Source: Halogranum gelatinilyticum (lineage in GTDB: Archaea > Halobacteriota > Halobacteria > Halobacteriales > Haloferacaceae). Taken from it: a stretch of 64,000 bases of DNA. A program made the position numbers and the translations under genes. Where the stretch lies: assembly GCF_900103715.1 (NCBI RefSeq), contig NZ_FNHL01000003.1, positions 1-64,000 of the forward strand, read 5' to 3'. Below, piece by piece: positions 44,386 through 52,378 of the stretch. The notes beneath the pieces are model-generated. The model was not told the origin of the DNA. It searched no databases and saw only the letters and a list, made by a program, of their open reading frames with translations. Positions within the stretch are counted from its first letter, which is position 1, and every line of letters starts with the position of its first letter.

Positions 44386-46020
44386 CTACTGTCGCGTGTA
44401 GACGACGACCTCACGGTTCCACAGCGCGAGTTCGTACTCCGTCATCCGGTAGCCGTCCAATCGGCTGTCGAGCGTGCTGCGGTACTGTGGGTCGGCGACG
44501 ACGACGGGTGGCTGTGACTCGAACTCGTCGAGGCGGCTGGCGTTGACGATGCTCGCCGTCTCGGCGTCGGCCCGCTCGAAGTACCACGGCAGCGGCAGCC
44601 GTTCGCCCCACGCCTCGGGGACCGGCGGCTGGCCGTTGGACGCTTCCGAGACGGTAAAGAACCGGTCGCCGACGTAGACCACGTCGATGCCGCTGTTGTC
44701 TGCCATCGCGGCCGAGGCGTTTTGATGCAGCGCGTGGAGGTCTCCGGCGGGCTGGCCGTACTGGGCCAGCCGGTTGTCGCGGTCCGACTCGCCGTAGACC
44801 GACGAGGCCGTGAGTGCTCCGGCCTGGACGACGACGGCGACGAGCAGGAGTGCCGCGATACCGGTTCGAGCGGCGTTCCGGTCGGCGACCGCGCGGCGGC
44901 CGAAGGCGACGACCTTTCCGCCGCCGACGGCCGCGAGGATGCTCAGCGGCGCGAGGCTGTGGAGGACGACCCACGGCGCGTTCAACTCGGTGATGACCGG
45001 GAAGAAGAGCAGCGACGCCCCCGCCCAGTAGCTCGCGAAGGCGACGACGGGGCGGTTCTTCCCGAGGTAGCGCTCGACGACGAAGCCGACCAGCGCGAGG
45101 ACGACGACGGGAGCCGCGAGCACGACGAGCAGTTCCGCGTAGCCGACGACGTACGAGAGGAACTCGTGGCCGTCGCGGAACTCGACGCGGACGCCGACGA
45201 ACTTCCGCACCGACCCGAACAGTGCCTCGTCGAGGACCGCGGGGATGGTCAGTGGGTCCCAGAGGTCGGCTCCCTCCAGCCCGCGGGGTGCGTAGAAGAA
45301 GACGACGACGGCGAACGCGAGGAGGAAGCTCCGAGCGAGTGGCGTCGCCCAGTCACGGAGCGTCCGCGTGTAGCGTGTCAGCCGGTCGAGAACGGTCTGT
45401 CGGTCCTCGCCGTAGACGCGGGCGTGGTCGAAGAGCAGTGCGGCCGCGGCGAGCCACGCGGCGACGTAGCCGACGACGAAGCCCGAGGTCGTCACCGCGA
45501 GCGCGCCGGCGAGCGTCGCGCCGTAGAGATACCGGCGGCGGCCGGTGTCGACGAGTCGGACGAGACAGCCGAGGGCGACGAGCGAGAAGGCCGCAAGCGG
45601 GAGGTCGCCACGGAGGAACCGCGAGTAGTAGACGAACGTCGGCGAGAACGCGAGAATCGTCGCGAAGACGAGTGTCTCGTCGTCGGTGAGCCGGCCGCGA
45701 AAGAGGAGGGCAGCGAGCGGGAGCAGGCCGCCGATGAGCGCGACGACGAGGCGGGCGGAGGCGTCAGTGACGCCGAGCAGCGCGAAGACGGGCTGGTCGA
45801 CCAGATAGAGGAAGGGACCACCGGCGACGGGGCGGTACTCGAAGACGCCCGACTCCATGGCGCGGAGCGTCCAGTAGCCGACACGGGCCTCGTCCCAGTG
45901 GAAGGGCCGCGAGCCGAGACCGACGAGACGCGCCGTCAACGCGAGGAGGGCGACGGCGGCGACGGCGAGGGTGACCCGACTCCGTCCGGACGACGGCGTG
46001 GGGTCGCGCGCGTTCGACAT
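44386..46020 (-). CDS. Agl23-like flippase-associated membrane protein (GT39-like)
   Basis: 544 residues, about 10-12 membrane helices. The N-terminal GLGSRPFHWDEARVGYWTLR has the Asp-Glu pair of GT-C/PMT-type glycosyltransferases. It resembles the family annotated as flippase activity-associated protein Agl23, linked to lipid-linked oligosaccharides in haloarchaeal protein glycosylation. No other agl gene is adjacent. The C-terminal 130 residues (from GALTASSVYGESDRD) are likely outside the membrane. Confidence 0.8.
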   Translation of the reverse strand: MSNARDPTPSSGRSRVTLAVAAVALLALTARLVGLGSRPFHWDEARVGYWTLRAMESGVFEYRPVAGGPFLYLVDQPVFALLGVTDASARLVVALIGGLLPLAALLFRGRLTDDETLVFATILAFSPTFVYYSRFLRGDLPLAAFSLVALGCLVRLVDTGRRRYLYGATLAGALAVTTSGFVVGYVAAWLAAAALLFDHARVYGEDRQTVLDRLTRYTRTLRDWATPLARSFLLAFAVVVFFYAPRGLEGADLWDPLTIPAVLDEALFGSVRKFVGVRVEFRDGHEFLSYVVGYAELLVVLAAPVVVLALVGFVVERYLGKNRPVVAFASYWAGASLLFFPVITELNAPWVVLHSLAPLSILAAVGGGKVVAFGRRAVADRNAARTGIAALLLVAVVVQAGALTASSVYGESDRDNRLAQYGQPAGDLHALHQNASAAMADNSGIDVVYVGDRFFTVSEASNGQPPVPEAWGERLPLPWYFERADAETASIVNASRLDEFESQPPVVVADPQYRSTLDSRLDGYRMTEYELALWNREVVVYTRQ

Positions 46021-46119
46021 ATGCGGCCATGCATTCCGGCGTAGGAGAAAGCTTTCGACTTGCCGGACGCTTCGAGCGAGTTCGCAAGCGTCAACACCGT
46101 CGCCACCCCTCTGTCCTCT

Positions 46120-46479
46120 ATGGCGTTTCTCGACTCGCTCCCGCCGCGGCCGCTCGACGACGGCGAGGTCGCCTCGCTGAACCGCTCGGAGTCGGTCTCA
46201 CTGGCCGTCGCCGTCGACGACGACGGTCCCACCGACGCCGTGTTGCTCGCGACCGACTCGTGGGTGAAGGGACTGCTCTTCGCCGACGAGGGCTGGTCGG
46301 TCGTCGAGACGGTCACGCTCGACGACGAGACCGAACGGTACGAGGGACTCAGAGTCTGCGAGGAGACCGTCCGGGCGGTTCGTGACGGCGACGCCGATGC
46401 GGGCGATAACTCTGACGGCGACGCCGATGCGGACGACAATCCTGACGACGACACCGACACCGACGCGGACGACAACTAA
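46120..46479 (+). CDS. Small acidic haloarchaeal protein with Asp-rich repeat tail
   Basis: 119 residues. The N-terminal 88 residues (MAFLDSLPPRPLDDGEVASL ... ATDSWVKGLLFADEGWSVV) form a compact unknown domain; the last 30 are a low-complexity repeat of GDADAGDN-like units. The UspA gene starts 26 bases downstream in the same direction. The open frame back to 46060 is less likely to be coding. Confidence 0.7.
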   Translation: MAFLDSLPPRPLDDGEVASLNRSESVSLAVAVDDDGPTDAVLLATDSWVKGLLFADEGWSVVETVTLDDETERYEGLRVCEETVRAVRDGDADAGDNSDGDADADDNPDDDTDTDADDN

Positions 46480-46504
46480 GTTCTCTGCGCGCGTACATTC
46501 GAGG

Positions 46505-46957
46505 ATGTACGCCGAAATCCTCCTCCCCAGCGACGGCAGCGACGCGGCGGCCGTCGCCACCGAACACGCACTGAACCTCGCCCAGCGGTACGACGCACAG
46601 CTCCACGTCCTCTACGTCGTCGACCAGTCGGCGGTCGGAGGGATGATGAGCGAGTCACAACTCGTCGCCAGCGCGCTCGAAAGGGAGGGGAATGAGGTGG
46701 TCGAGGCGGTCGCACAGCTCGCCGGTGACCACGGCGTCGACGTCACCACGAGCGTCGTCACCGGCCATCCCTCGCGGACGATTCTGGACTACGCGGCCGA
46801 CCACGACGTCGACCTGGTCGTCATGGGCACACACGGCCGGAGCGGTATCGACCGCTATCTGCTCGGCAGTGTCACGGAGCGCGTCGTCCGCAGGGCCGAC
46901 GTGCCGGTGTTGGCAGTTCGTGAGACCGAATATTCGGCGTCGGCGGACCGCGACTAG
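46505..46957 (+). CDS. Universal stress protein UspA family
   Basis: 150 residues, one Usp domain. ATP-binding motif [21 protein letters not shown] (G-x2-G-x9-GS) and N-terminal [19 protein letters not shown] are intact, so it is the ATP-binding type. It probably acts as a stress or energy-state switch protein in the cytoplasm. It overlaps the 3' end of the convergent membrane-protein gene by 4 bases. Confidence 0.92.
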   Translation: MYAEILLPSDGSDAAAVATEHALNLAQRYDAQLHVLYVVDQSAVGGMMSESQLVASALEREGNEVVEAVAQLAGDHGVDVTTSVVTGHPSRTILDYAADHDVDLVVMGTHGRSGIDRYLLGSVTERVVRRADVPVLAVRETEYSASADRD

Positions 46958-47301
46958 CCGGTTCGTCGTCGTCGGTCGAGCAGATAGACCACGCAGACCG
47001 GCGGGAAGAGCAGTGCGACCCCCGCGTAGACCCACTTCAGCCGACCGAACTCCACGTCGTCGAGACCGAGCATCCGCGTGTCCTGCACGAGCGCGGCAGC
47101 GGCGAGCGGGGCGAAGACCAGCGCGTAGAGCGACCGGACGGTCGCCCAGAGGAACGTCCCCTCGCTCAGGAGCCGCCAGTCCAGCGTCGCCAGCGCGGCC
47201 CACGCGACGGTGGCGACGACGAGAATCGCGAGCCACGGTCCGGCCTCGTCGTCGGCGTCGGGGCGGTCCTCGGGGTGGAGCACGGGGTCGGCGTCGAACA
47301 C
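46954..47301 (-). CDS. Small membrane protein, unknown function
   Basis: 115 residues from the GTG at 47301 ([18 protein letters not shown]); the frame is open to an ATG at 47400, which would give 148 residues. The start is uncertain. Three hydrophobic stretches follow the acidic N-terminus (about residues 22-40, 50-68 and 88-105), ending [10 protein letters not shown]. No family recognised. Confidence 0.62.
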   Translation of the reverse strand: MFDADPVLHPEDRPDADDEAGPWLAILVVATVAWAALATLDWRLLSEGTFLWATVRSLYALVFAPLAAAALVQDTRMLGLDDVEFGRLKWVYAGVALLFPPVCVVYLLDRRRRTG

Positions 47302-47432
47302 GTCCGAGTCTTGGGCTGGATGGAGTTGAACCGCGCGGTCCCTGCCACTTGCCGCCGTCGCATCGACGGCGACAGTCCGAACTCTTGTCGCGCTCCACAA
47401 TCCACTTCACCCCGCGCCGAGTCGTGGGAGTA

Positions 47433-48149
47433 ATGACACGCGTCACCGTCTGGAACGAGTTCCGTCACGAGAAGGACAGCGAGGAGGTCGCCGACATCTA
47501 CCCCGACGGCATCCACACCGCCATCGCCGACGGGCTGGAAGAGTACGGCTACGACACCCGAACCGCGACGCTCGACGACCCCGAACACGGGCTGACGCAG
47601 GGCGTCCTCGACGACACGGACGTCCTGACGTGGTGGGGTCACCGCGCCCACGACGAGGTCTCGGACCACATCGTCGAGCGCGTCCACGAGCGCGTCCTCG
47701 ACGGGATGGGCCTGCTCGTGCTCCACTCGGGGCACTACTCGAAGATATTCAAGAAGCTCATGGGCACCTCCTGCTCGCTGAAGTGGCGCGAGGCGGGCGA
47801 GAAAGAACGCCTCTGGACCGTCGAGCCGAGCCACCCCATCACCGAAGGCATCGAGGAATACTTCGAGGTCCCGCAGGCCGAGATGTACGGCGAGCGGTTC
47901 GACGTGCCCGCGCCCGAGACGCTGGTCTTCAACTCCTGGTTCGAGGGCGGCGAGGTCTTCCGCTCGGGCTGCTGTTACACCCGCGGCTCGGGCCGTATCT
48001 TCTACTTCCGGCCGGGCCACGAGACCTACCCCATCTACTACCAAGACGAGATCAAGCAGGTGTTGGCCAACGCGGTCGACTGGGCCGCGCCGGTCGACGG
48101 GCCGACGCCGTCGTACGAGAACGCCGACCCCATCGAAAAGCTGGACTAA
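47433..48149 (+). CDS. ThuA-domain protein (trehalose utilisation-like)
   Basis: 238 residues, class I glutamine-amidotransferase-like fold. Features are [55 protein letters not shown] and [19 protein letters not shown]. ThuA proteins take part in disaccharide use in some bacteria; their reaction is poorly defined. It converges on a nucleoside hydrolase gene 4 bases away. Confidence 0.9.
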   Translation: MTRVTVWNEFRHEKDSEEVADIYPDGIHTAIADGLEEYGYDTRTATLDDPEHGLTQGVLDDTDVLTWWGHRAHDEVSDHIVERVHERVLDGMGLLVLHSGHYSKIFKKLMGTSCSLKWREAGEKERLWTVEPSHPITEGIEEYFEVPQAEMYGERFDVPAPETLVFNSWFEGGEVFRSGCCYTRGSGRIFYFRPGHETYPIYYQDEIKQVLANAVDWAAPVDGPTPSYENADPIEKLD

Positions 48150-48153
48150 CTCC

Positions 48154-49116
48154 TCAGAGCACCGACTCCGGTGCTTCGCCCTGCAACATCGCCAGCGACA
48201 TCTCCGCAAAGAGGTCCGCGTCCAGTGACTCGACGATTCGGGTGTTCGGTGCTTCGTCCATTACGCCGTTCTCGTCGACGAGGCTGTAGCCGCGGGTCAT
48301 CCCTTCGCGCTCGTCGACGTCGACGTAGTACTCACTAATTTCGCCGCGGAGTTCGGGAGCGAGCATCAGTGCCGCCGCCAACGAGTCGGGATGCGTCACC
48401 GCGTCGACGCCCTGCTGTTCGCGGGTGAACTCCCGAACGTGGCCCGTGACCGTCCGGTAGAAGTCGGCGTAGGGCGTCTCCATCGCGTCGATCTGATCGA
48501 GAATCTCGGGACCGAACGCGCCGTACTCCATGCAGAGCCCCCAGTCGACGAGCGTCGTGTCGAGTTCGTCGACGACGATCTTGGCCGCGTCGGGGTCGAC
48601 CCAGAAGTTGTACTCCGCGCTCGGCGTGTCGTTGCCGAGGACGTTGACCGCGCCGCCCATCACCCACACCTCGTCGAGCAGGTCGTTCAGCTCCGGCTCC
48701 TGTTTGCAGGCCAGCGCGATGTTGGTCAGCGGGCCGATGCAGAGCAGGGAGACTTCACCCGGATGCTCGCCGGCTTTCTCGACGATGACGTCGGGACCGT
48801 AGCCGTTGGCGGACTCGATACCAGTGTCGGGGAAGAGGTCACCGCCGAGACCGCCCTCGCCGTGGACGTGGTCGGCGAAGACGTGGTCTTTCAGCAGCGG
48901 ACTGCGCGCGCCCTCGTAGAGCGGGACGCCCTCTGCGTCGCCGAGCTGGAGGGTGTACTTCGCGTTCTCGACCTCGTAGTCGAACTCGACGTTGCCCGCA
49001 ACGATCGTCACTGCCTCGACGGAGAGCCGTTCGGAGGCGAGCGCCATGAGAATCGCTTGCGTGTCGTCGCCAGCGGTGTCGGTGTCGACGATGACACGAC
49101 GTGACTCGTCACTCAT
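48154..49116 (-). CDS. Inosine-uridine type nucleoside hydrolase
   Basis: 320 residues. Calcium-binding motif VIVDTDTAGDDTQA (Asp11, Asp17, Asp18), LLCIGPLTNIALACKQEP, EVWVMGGAVNVLGN and AEYNFWVDPDAAKIV identify the IUNH family that splits nucleosides into base and ribose. The start at 49116 places the motif at residue 9-22 as usual; the frame extends to 49176. It may use nucleosides taken up by a BMP-type transporter such as the one at 10789, though the genes are far apart. Confidence 0.92.
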   Translation of the reverse strand: MSDESRRVIVDTDTAGDDTQAILMALASERLSVEAVTIVAGNVEFDYEVENAKYTLQLGDAEGVPLYEGARSPLLKDHVFADHVHGEGGLGGDLFPDTGIESANGYGPDVIVEKAGEHPGEVSLLCIGPLTNIALACKQEPELNDLLDEVWVMGGAVNVLGNDTPSAEYNFWVDPDAAKIVVDELDTTLVDWGLCMEYGAFGPEILDQIDAMETPYADFYRTVTGHVREFTREQQGVDAVTHPDSLAAALMLAPELRGEISEYYVDVDEREGMTRGYSLVDENGVMDEAPNTRIVESLDADLFAEMSLAMLQGEAPESVL

Positions 49117-49194
49117 GATGGTGGTGTCGGGGTCGGGGGTGAAGTCGGTTACGCCCCGCGCGGCCCGTGTGTCCACGCCGGGCCGTCGGCCGAT

Positions 49195-49356
49195 TCACCA
49201 GCCGCTGATGACGTTCGTCGATCCACATTCGGGACACTGCGTCAGCCGCCCCAACGGCGGCGACTCGACGCGGTCCCACTCGGTCCCGCCCGCGGGTGCG
49301 TCGAATCCACAGTTCAGGCATCTCGACCGGTTCGGGGCAGTGGCTTCTGTTTCCAT
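49195..49356 (-). CDS. 53-residue zinc-ribbon-like protein
   Basis: Very short gene, 53 residues starting METEATAPNRSRCLNCGFDA and ending CPECGSTNVISGW. Two CxxC pairs (Cys13/Cys16 and Cys41/Cys44) make a small zinc ribbon. Such proteins are common in haloarchaea and are often missed by annotation. It lies between the nucleoside hydrolase and a tiny membrane-protein gene. Function unknown. Confidence 0.72.
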   Translation of the reverse strand: METEATAPNRSRCLNCGFDAPAGGTEWDRVESPPLGRLTQCPECGSTNVISGW

Positions 49357-49454
49357 GTGTTACCAATGTGCACGGTTGTTCATAGTCGTTGCGTCGGGAG
49401 GCGACTGACAGCCGCTACCGTGCGAACTAAGCGAATCGAGGCCCTGCTACGACC

Positions 49455-49568
49455 ATGGCTCAACCGACCTCCGGCCAGCGCCGACTCATGTTCGGCCTGT
49501 TCGCGTTCGCGATACTCATGACGGTTCTGGGTATCGTCGTCATCTGGTTCCTCTCCGGCGGCGCGTAG
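49455..49568 (+). CDS. 37-residue single-helix membrane protein
   Basis: Short gene encoding one membrane helix: MFGLFAFAILMTVLGIVVIW inside a 37-residue protein with a polar N-terminus (AQPTSGQRR). ATG start and TAG stop are clear, and the hydrophobic run of 22 residues is unlikely by chance. It ends 5 bases before the end of the convergent TIM-barrel-like gene. Confidence 0.6.
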   Translation: MAQPTSGQRRLMFGLFAFAILMTVLGIVVIWFLSGGA

Positions 49569-49573
49569 GGCAC

Positions 49574-50425
49574 TTAGGTCCCGTCGAACGTCTTGCCCTC
49601 TTGCTCGTCGGCCTTCATCCGCCTGAGCGTCGCCGCCGCGTTGCTCGCGTCGTAGCCGAAGAAGACGTCCTTCGCGTAGGCGTCGGCGACCTCCACCGCG
49701 TGGATGAGGTCGTCGATGTCGACCTCGACCGCGTAGAGTTCGATGGAGAAGGGCGTTCCCTCCTGCTCTTCGGGCGACCAGTTCAGCAGGCTGTTGAAGC
49801 CCTTCGCGATGGTTTCGAGCCAGTAGGTCGTCCCGTAGTCGACGTCGTACAGCGGCACGACAAACTCGTCGACGTGTTCGGCGAGCGCGTCGATGTCGAG
49901 ACCGGCTCGCTCGTAGAGATGGCCCGGATAGGGGTCGGGGTAGAGCGTGAGATAGGTCCGGCCCGGAATCCGCTCGGCGGCCTCGGCGACGAACTCGGTG
50001 ATGACCGAGGCGCGCCACGCGAACCAGTCGTCGTAGTCGCTCTCCTCGAACAGGCGTGTGCAACGCTCGCAGTGACAGTACTCCGCGCGGGGGAAGCCGA
50101 CGTCGTCGAGGCGGACGTCGCCGTTCTGTTCGGCACAGTCCTCGACGATTTCGAGGAGTCCAGCGCGGTACTTCTCGTTCGTCGGGCAGATGTAGGCCCA
50201 GTCGAAGTAGGTGCGGTCGCGGGTGGCGAGGTTGCCCTCGTCGTCGACGGGGACGAGCTCGGGGTTCTCGTTGGCGGCGGCGTTGTCGCCGAAGCACGAG
50301 ACCATGTTCACGGCATTGGGAAGCGGTGCGGCCGCCCGGCCCGTGACGTCCTTGACCTCGTAGAAACCCATGTCGAAGTCGGGCCAGTCGACCTCCGGTG
50401 CGTTTCGCGTGACGACGCCGTACAT
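49574..50425 (-). CDS. TIM-barrel-like protein resembling glycoside hydrolase-like families, unknown function
   Basis: 283 residues. The middle (VRLDDVGFPRAEYCHCERCT, with Cys117, Cys119 and Cys122) matches the pattern beta-strand with acidic residues followed by CxCxxC seen in hypothetical glycosyl-hydrolase-like barrels. It is followed by RTYLTLYPDPYPG and DEFVVPLYDVDYG strands and FSIELYAVEVD. Asp107/Asp108 could be catalytic or metal-binding. No signal peptide. The substrate is unknown, and the glycosidase link is an inference from pattern only. Confidence 0.6.
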   Translation of the reverse strand: MYGVVTRNAPEVDWPDFDMGFYEVKDVTGRAAAPLPNAVNMVSCFGDNAAANENPELVPVDDEGNLATRDRTYFDWAYICPTNEKYRAGLLEIVEDCAEQNGDVRLDDVGFPRAEYCHCERCTRLFEESDYDDWFAWRASVITEFVAEAAERIPGRTYLTLYPDPYPGHLYERAGLDIDALAEHVDEFVVPLYDVDYGTTYWLETIAKGFNSLLNWSPEEQEGTPFSIELYAVEVDIDDLIHAVEVADAYAKDVFFGYDASNAAATLRRMKADEQEGKTFDGT

Positions 50426-50474
50426 GACTCGCGGTTGGGCCGCCCGGTGGGTAAGTCGTTCGTTCCCCCGTCGA

Positions 50475-50527
50475 GTCGCCCTAACGCAGTCGCCCTAACG
50501 CAGTCGCTCCAACGCAGTCGCTCGGCA
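50475..50527. repeat. 14-bp tandem repeat, nearly four copies
   Basis: Units GTCGCCCTAACGCA at 50475-50488 and 50489-50502, GTCGCTCCAACGCA at 50503-50516, then a partial GTCGCTCGGCA. This short microsatellite-like array lies in the 131-base gap upstream of the TIM-barrel-like gene. Confidence 0.75.
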
Positions 50528-50556
50528 GTGTGAGAAAAACCGAAGGAGGGGTCAGC

Positions 50557-50661
50557 TTACGATTCGACTTCGACTTCGACCGGCTCGCTGCCGCCGGAGG
50601 CGAAGACGTAGACCAGTGCGACTAGTGCGAGGGCGACGACGAATTTCGCTTTCGTGGACAT
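50557..50661 (-). CDS. 34-residue membrane protein
   Basis: Short gene: MSTKAKFVVALALVALVYVF begins it, followed by a Gly/Ser turn and an acidic tail (EPVEVEVES). One membrane helix with a positively charged start and acidic end, a typical small haloarchaeal membrane protein. No function known. Confidence 0.6.
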   Translation of the reverse strand: MSTKAKFVVALALVALVYVFASGGSEPVEVEVES

Positions 50662-50716
50662 ACACGCTAGTGGACACCACACCGTCAAAATCTTTCTGGA
50701 GCGGTCAGACGCACGT

Positions 50717-50738
50717 CAGCCAGCTGTCCGTCTGGCTG
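50717..50738 (-). terminator. Hairpin downstream of pyrI
   Basis: CAGCCAG and CTGGCTG form a 7-bp stem with an 8-base loop, 34 bases after the pyrI stop. About 30 bases further along the minus strand is a GATTTTG T run. Possibly the end of the pyrB-pyrI transcript. Confidence 0.4.
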
Positions 50739-50771
50739 TCGTCGAAGGAGTGAAAGTGGCGGTTCCGGGAC

Positions 50772-51233
50772 TTAAGCGACGTCGAGGTGGGCGGCGATGT
50801 CCTCGCGGACGATCTCGCCACAGTAGCTACAGCGGACGCCGTCGGCGACGACGTCGAACTTCGAGGCGACGGGTTCGTTGCCCTGCGTGATGCAGTTGCG
50901 GTTCGGACAGGAGAGGACGCCCGTGACGACCTCGGGCCGTTCGACGCGGAGCTTGTCGACGACTTCGTAGTCGCGGACGATGTTGATGGTCGCCTCGGGA
51001 GCGATGAGCGAGAGGACGTCCACCTCGGACTGGCTCAGCTCGCGGTCTTCGACCTTGACGATGTCCTTCTTGCCGAGGCGGTCGGAGGGGACGTTCATCC
51101 CGATAGAGACCGACTCGCCGGACGCGCCGTCGATGCCGAGGATGGCCAGCACGTTGAGTGCCTGGCCGCCGGTGACGTGGTCGATGACGGTACCGTTGCG
51201 GATCTTCGAGACGCGGAGTTCGTGTTCACTCAT
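50772..51233 (-). CDS. pyrI: Aspartate carbamoyltransferase regulatory chain
   Basis: 153 residues. N-terminal nucleotide-binding domain ([20 protein letters not shown]) and C-terminal zinc domain with Cys109, Cys114, Cys135 and Cys138. It assembles with PyrB and gives allosteric control by nucleotides. The start overlaps the end of pyrB by 4 bases, the usual archaeal pyrBI arrangement. Confidence 0.96.
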   Translation of the reverse strand: MSEHELRVSKIRNGTVIDHVTGGQALNVLAILGIDGASGESVSIGMNVPSDRLGKKDIVKVEDRELSQSEVDVLSLIAPEATINIVRDYEVVDKLRVERPEVVTGVLSCPNRNCITQGNEPVASKFDVVADGVRCSYCGEIVREDIAAHLDVA

Positions 51234-52144
51234 CGGTCGTCCTCCAGGAGAGCGTCGAGCAGCGCCATCCGAACCGGGACGCCGTTGTGTGCCTGTTCGA
51301 AGTATTTCGCGTGTGTCGTGTCGTCGATCTCGGGGGCGATCTCGTCGACGCGCGGCAGCGGATGCATGACGGTCAGGTCGTCGCTCGCGGCTTCGAGCGT
51401 GTCGAGGTCGATCTGGTACTCTCCCGCCACTTTGTGGTACTCGTTCTCGTCGGGGAACCGCTCGCGCTGGATGCGCGTGACGTAGAGCACGTCGAGGTCG
51501 CCGAGGACCTCTTCGAGTTCGGTGTGTTCGCGGACCTGCGCGCCGGCCTCGTGGAGGTCGAAGCGGACACCGCGCGGCAGGCGGAGGCTCTCGGGGCTGA
51601 TGAAATGCTGGCGGGCGTCGAAGTTCGTCAGTGCCATCGACAGCGAGTGGACCGTCCGGCCGTATTTCAGGTCACCCATGATGCCGATGGTGAGGTCGTC
51701 CAGTCCGGCGTTCTCGCGGATGGTGAAGAGGTCCAAGAGGGTCTGGGAGGGATGCTGACCCGCGCCGTCGCCGGCGTTGACGATGGGGACGTCGGTGAAC
51801 TCCGCGGCCATCTTGGCCGCGCCCTCGCTCGGGTGGCGGAGGACGATGGCGTCGCCGTAGCCCTCGATGACGCGGATGGTGTCGGCGAGGCTCTCACCCT
51901 TCTTGACGGAGGAGGACTCGACCGACCCCATGTCGGTGGTGTCGCCGCCGAGCCGCTTCATGGCCGTATCGAAGCTCATCTTGGTTCGGGTACTCGGTTC
52001 GAAGAAACAGAGCGCGAGGACCGACCCGGCGCGTCGTTCCCGGAACGCCGCGGGGTCGTCGGCGATGTCGGCCGCCCGGTCGAGCACCGCCTCGATGTCC
52101 TCCCGCGTGAGCTGGTTCGCGGAGATGAGGTGGTCGTGACGCAT
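51230..52144 (-). CDS. pyrB: Aspartate carbamoyltransferase catalytic chain
   Basis: 304 residues. It joins carbamoyl phosphate and aspartate, the committed step of pyrimidine synthesis. Carbamoyl-phosphate loop [20 protein letters not shown], the [15 protein letters not shown] loop, and the HPLPRVDEI motif are intact. The ATG at 52144 gives the usual start ([16 protein letters not shown]); a further in-frame ATG at 52153 is less likely. A TATA-like GATTCAAG lies about 31 bases upstream. Confidence 0.96.
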   Translation of the reverse strand: MRHDHLISANQLTREDIEAVLDRAADIADDPAAFRERRAGSVLALCFFEPSTRTKMSFDTAMKRLGGDTTDMGSVESSSVKKGESLADTIRVIEGYGDAIVLRHPSEGAAKMAAEFTDVPIVNAGDGAGQHPSQTLLDLFTIRENAGLDDLTIGIMGDLKYGRTVHSLSMALTNFDARQHFISPESLRLPRGVRFDLHEAGAQVREHTELEEVLGDLDVLYVTRIQRERFPDENEYHKVAGEYQIDLDTLEAASDDLTVMHPLPRVDEIAPEIDDTTHAKYFEQAHNGVPVRMALLDALLEDDR

Positions 52145-52378
52145 CGTTTTCACTCGGTCGGTGCAGCGGCTTGAATCAATCGGGTCTCTGTGAGGAGGTG
52201 GTTATGCGCGGACGTGTCTAGGTCGGTGGTGCGTCGTCGGCTGCGTCCCAGCGTTTGTCAGCCGTGGTGTGACGCGGTAAGCGAAAGGAAACTTCAATGA
52301 CTTCCGGTGTCGTCGTCGGTTCGGTGAACAGGAGCACAGACGGAGATTCGGCGGGTCGAGTCCCGACGGTGCTTCAGC

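Noticed and set aside
44722-46044. 440-codon plus-strand open frame opposite the Agl23-like gene
   Set aside because: Translation is a repetitive Glu/Asp/Arg mixture, typical of the complement of a membrane-protein gene.
46926-46937. CCGAATATTCGG palindrome resembling the one at 11979
   Set aside because: It lies inside the end of the UspA coding sequence and is probably a chance match.
50475-50527. Possible CRISPR array
   Set aside because: The 14-bp units are directly adjacent without spacers and there are fewer than four copies.
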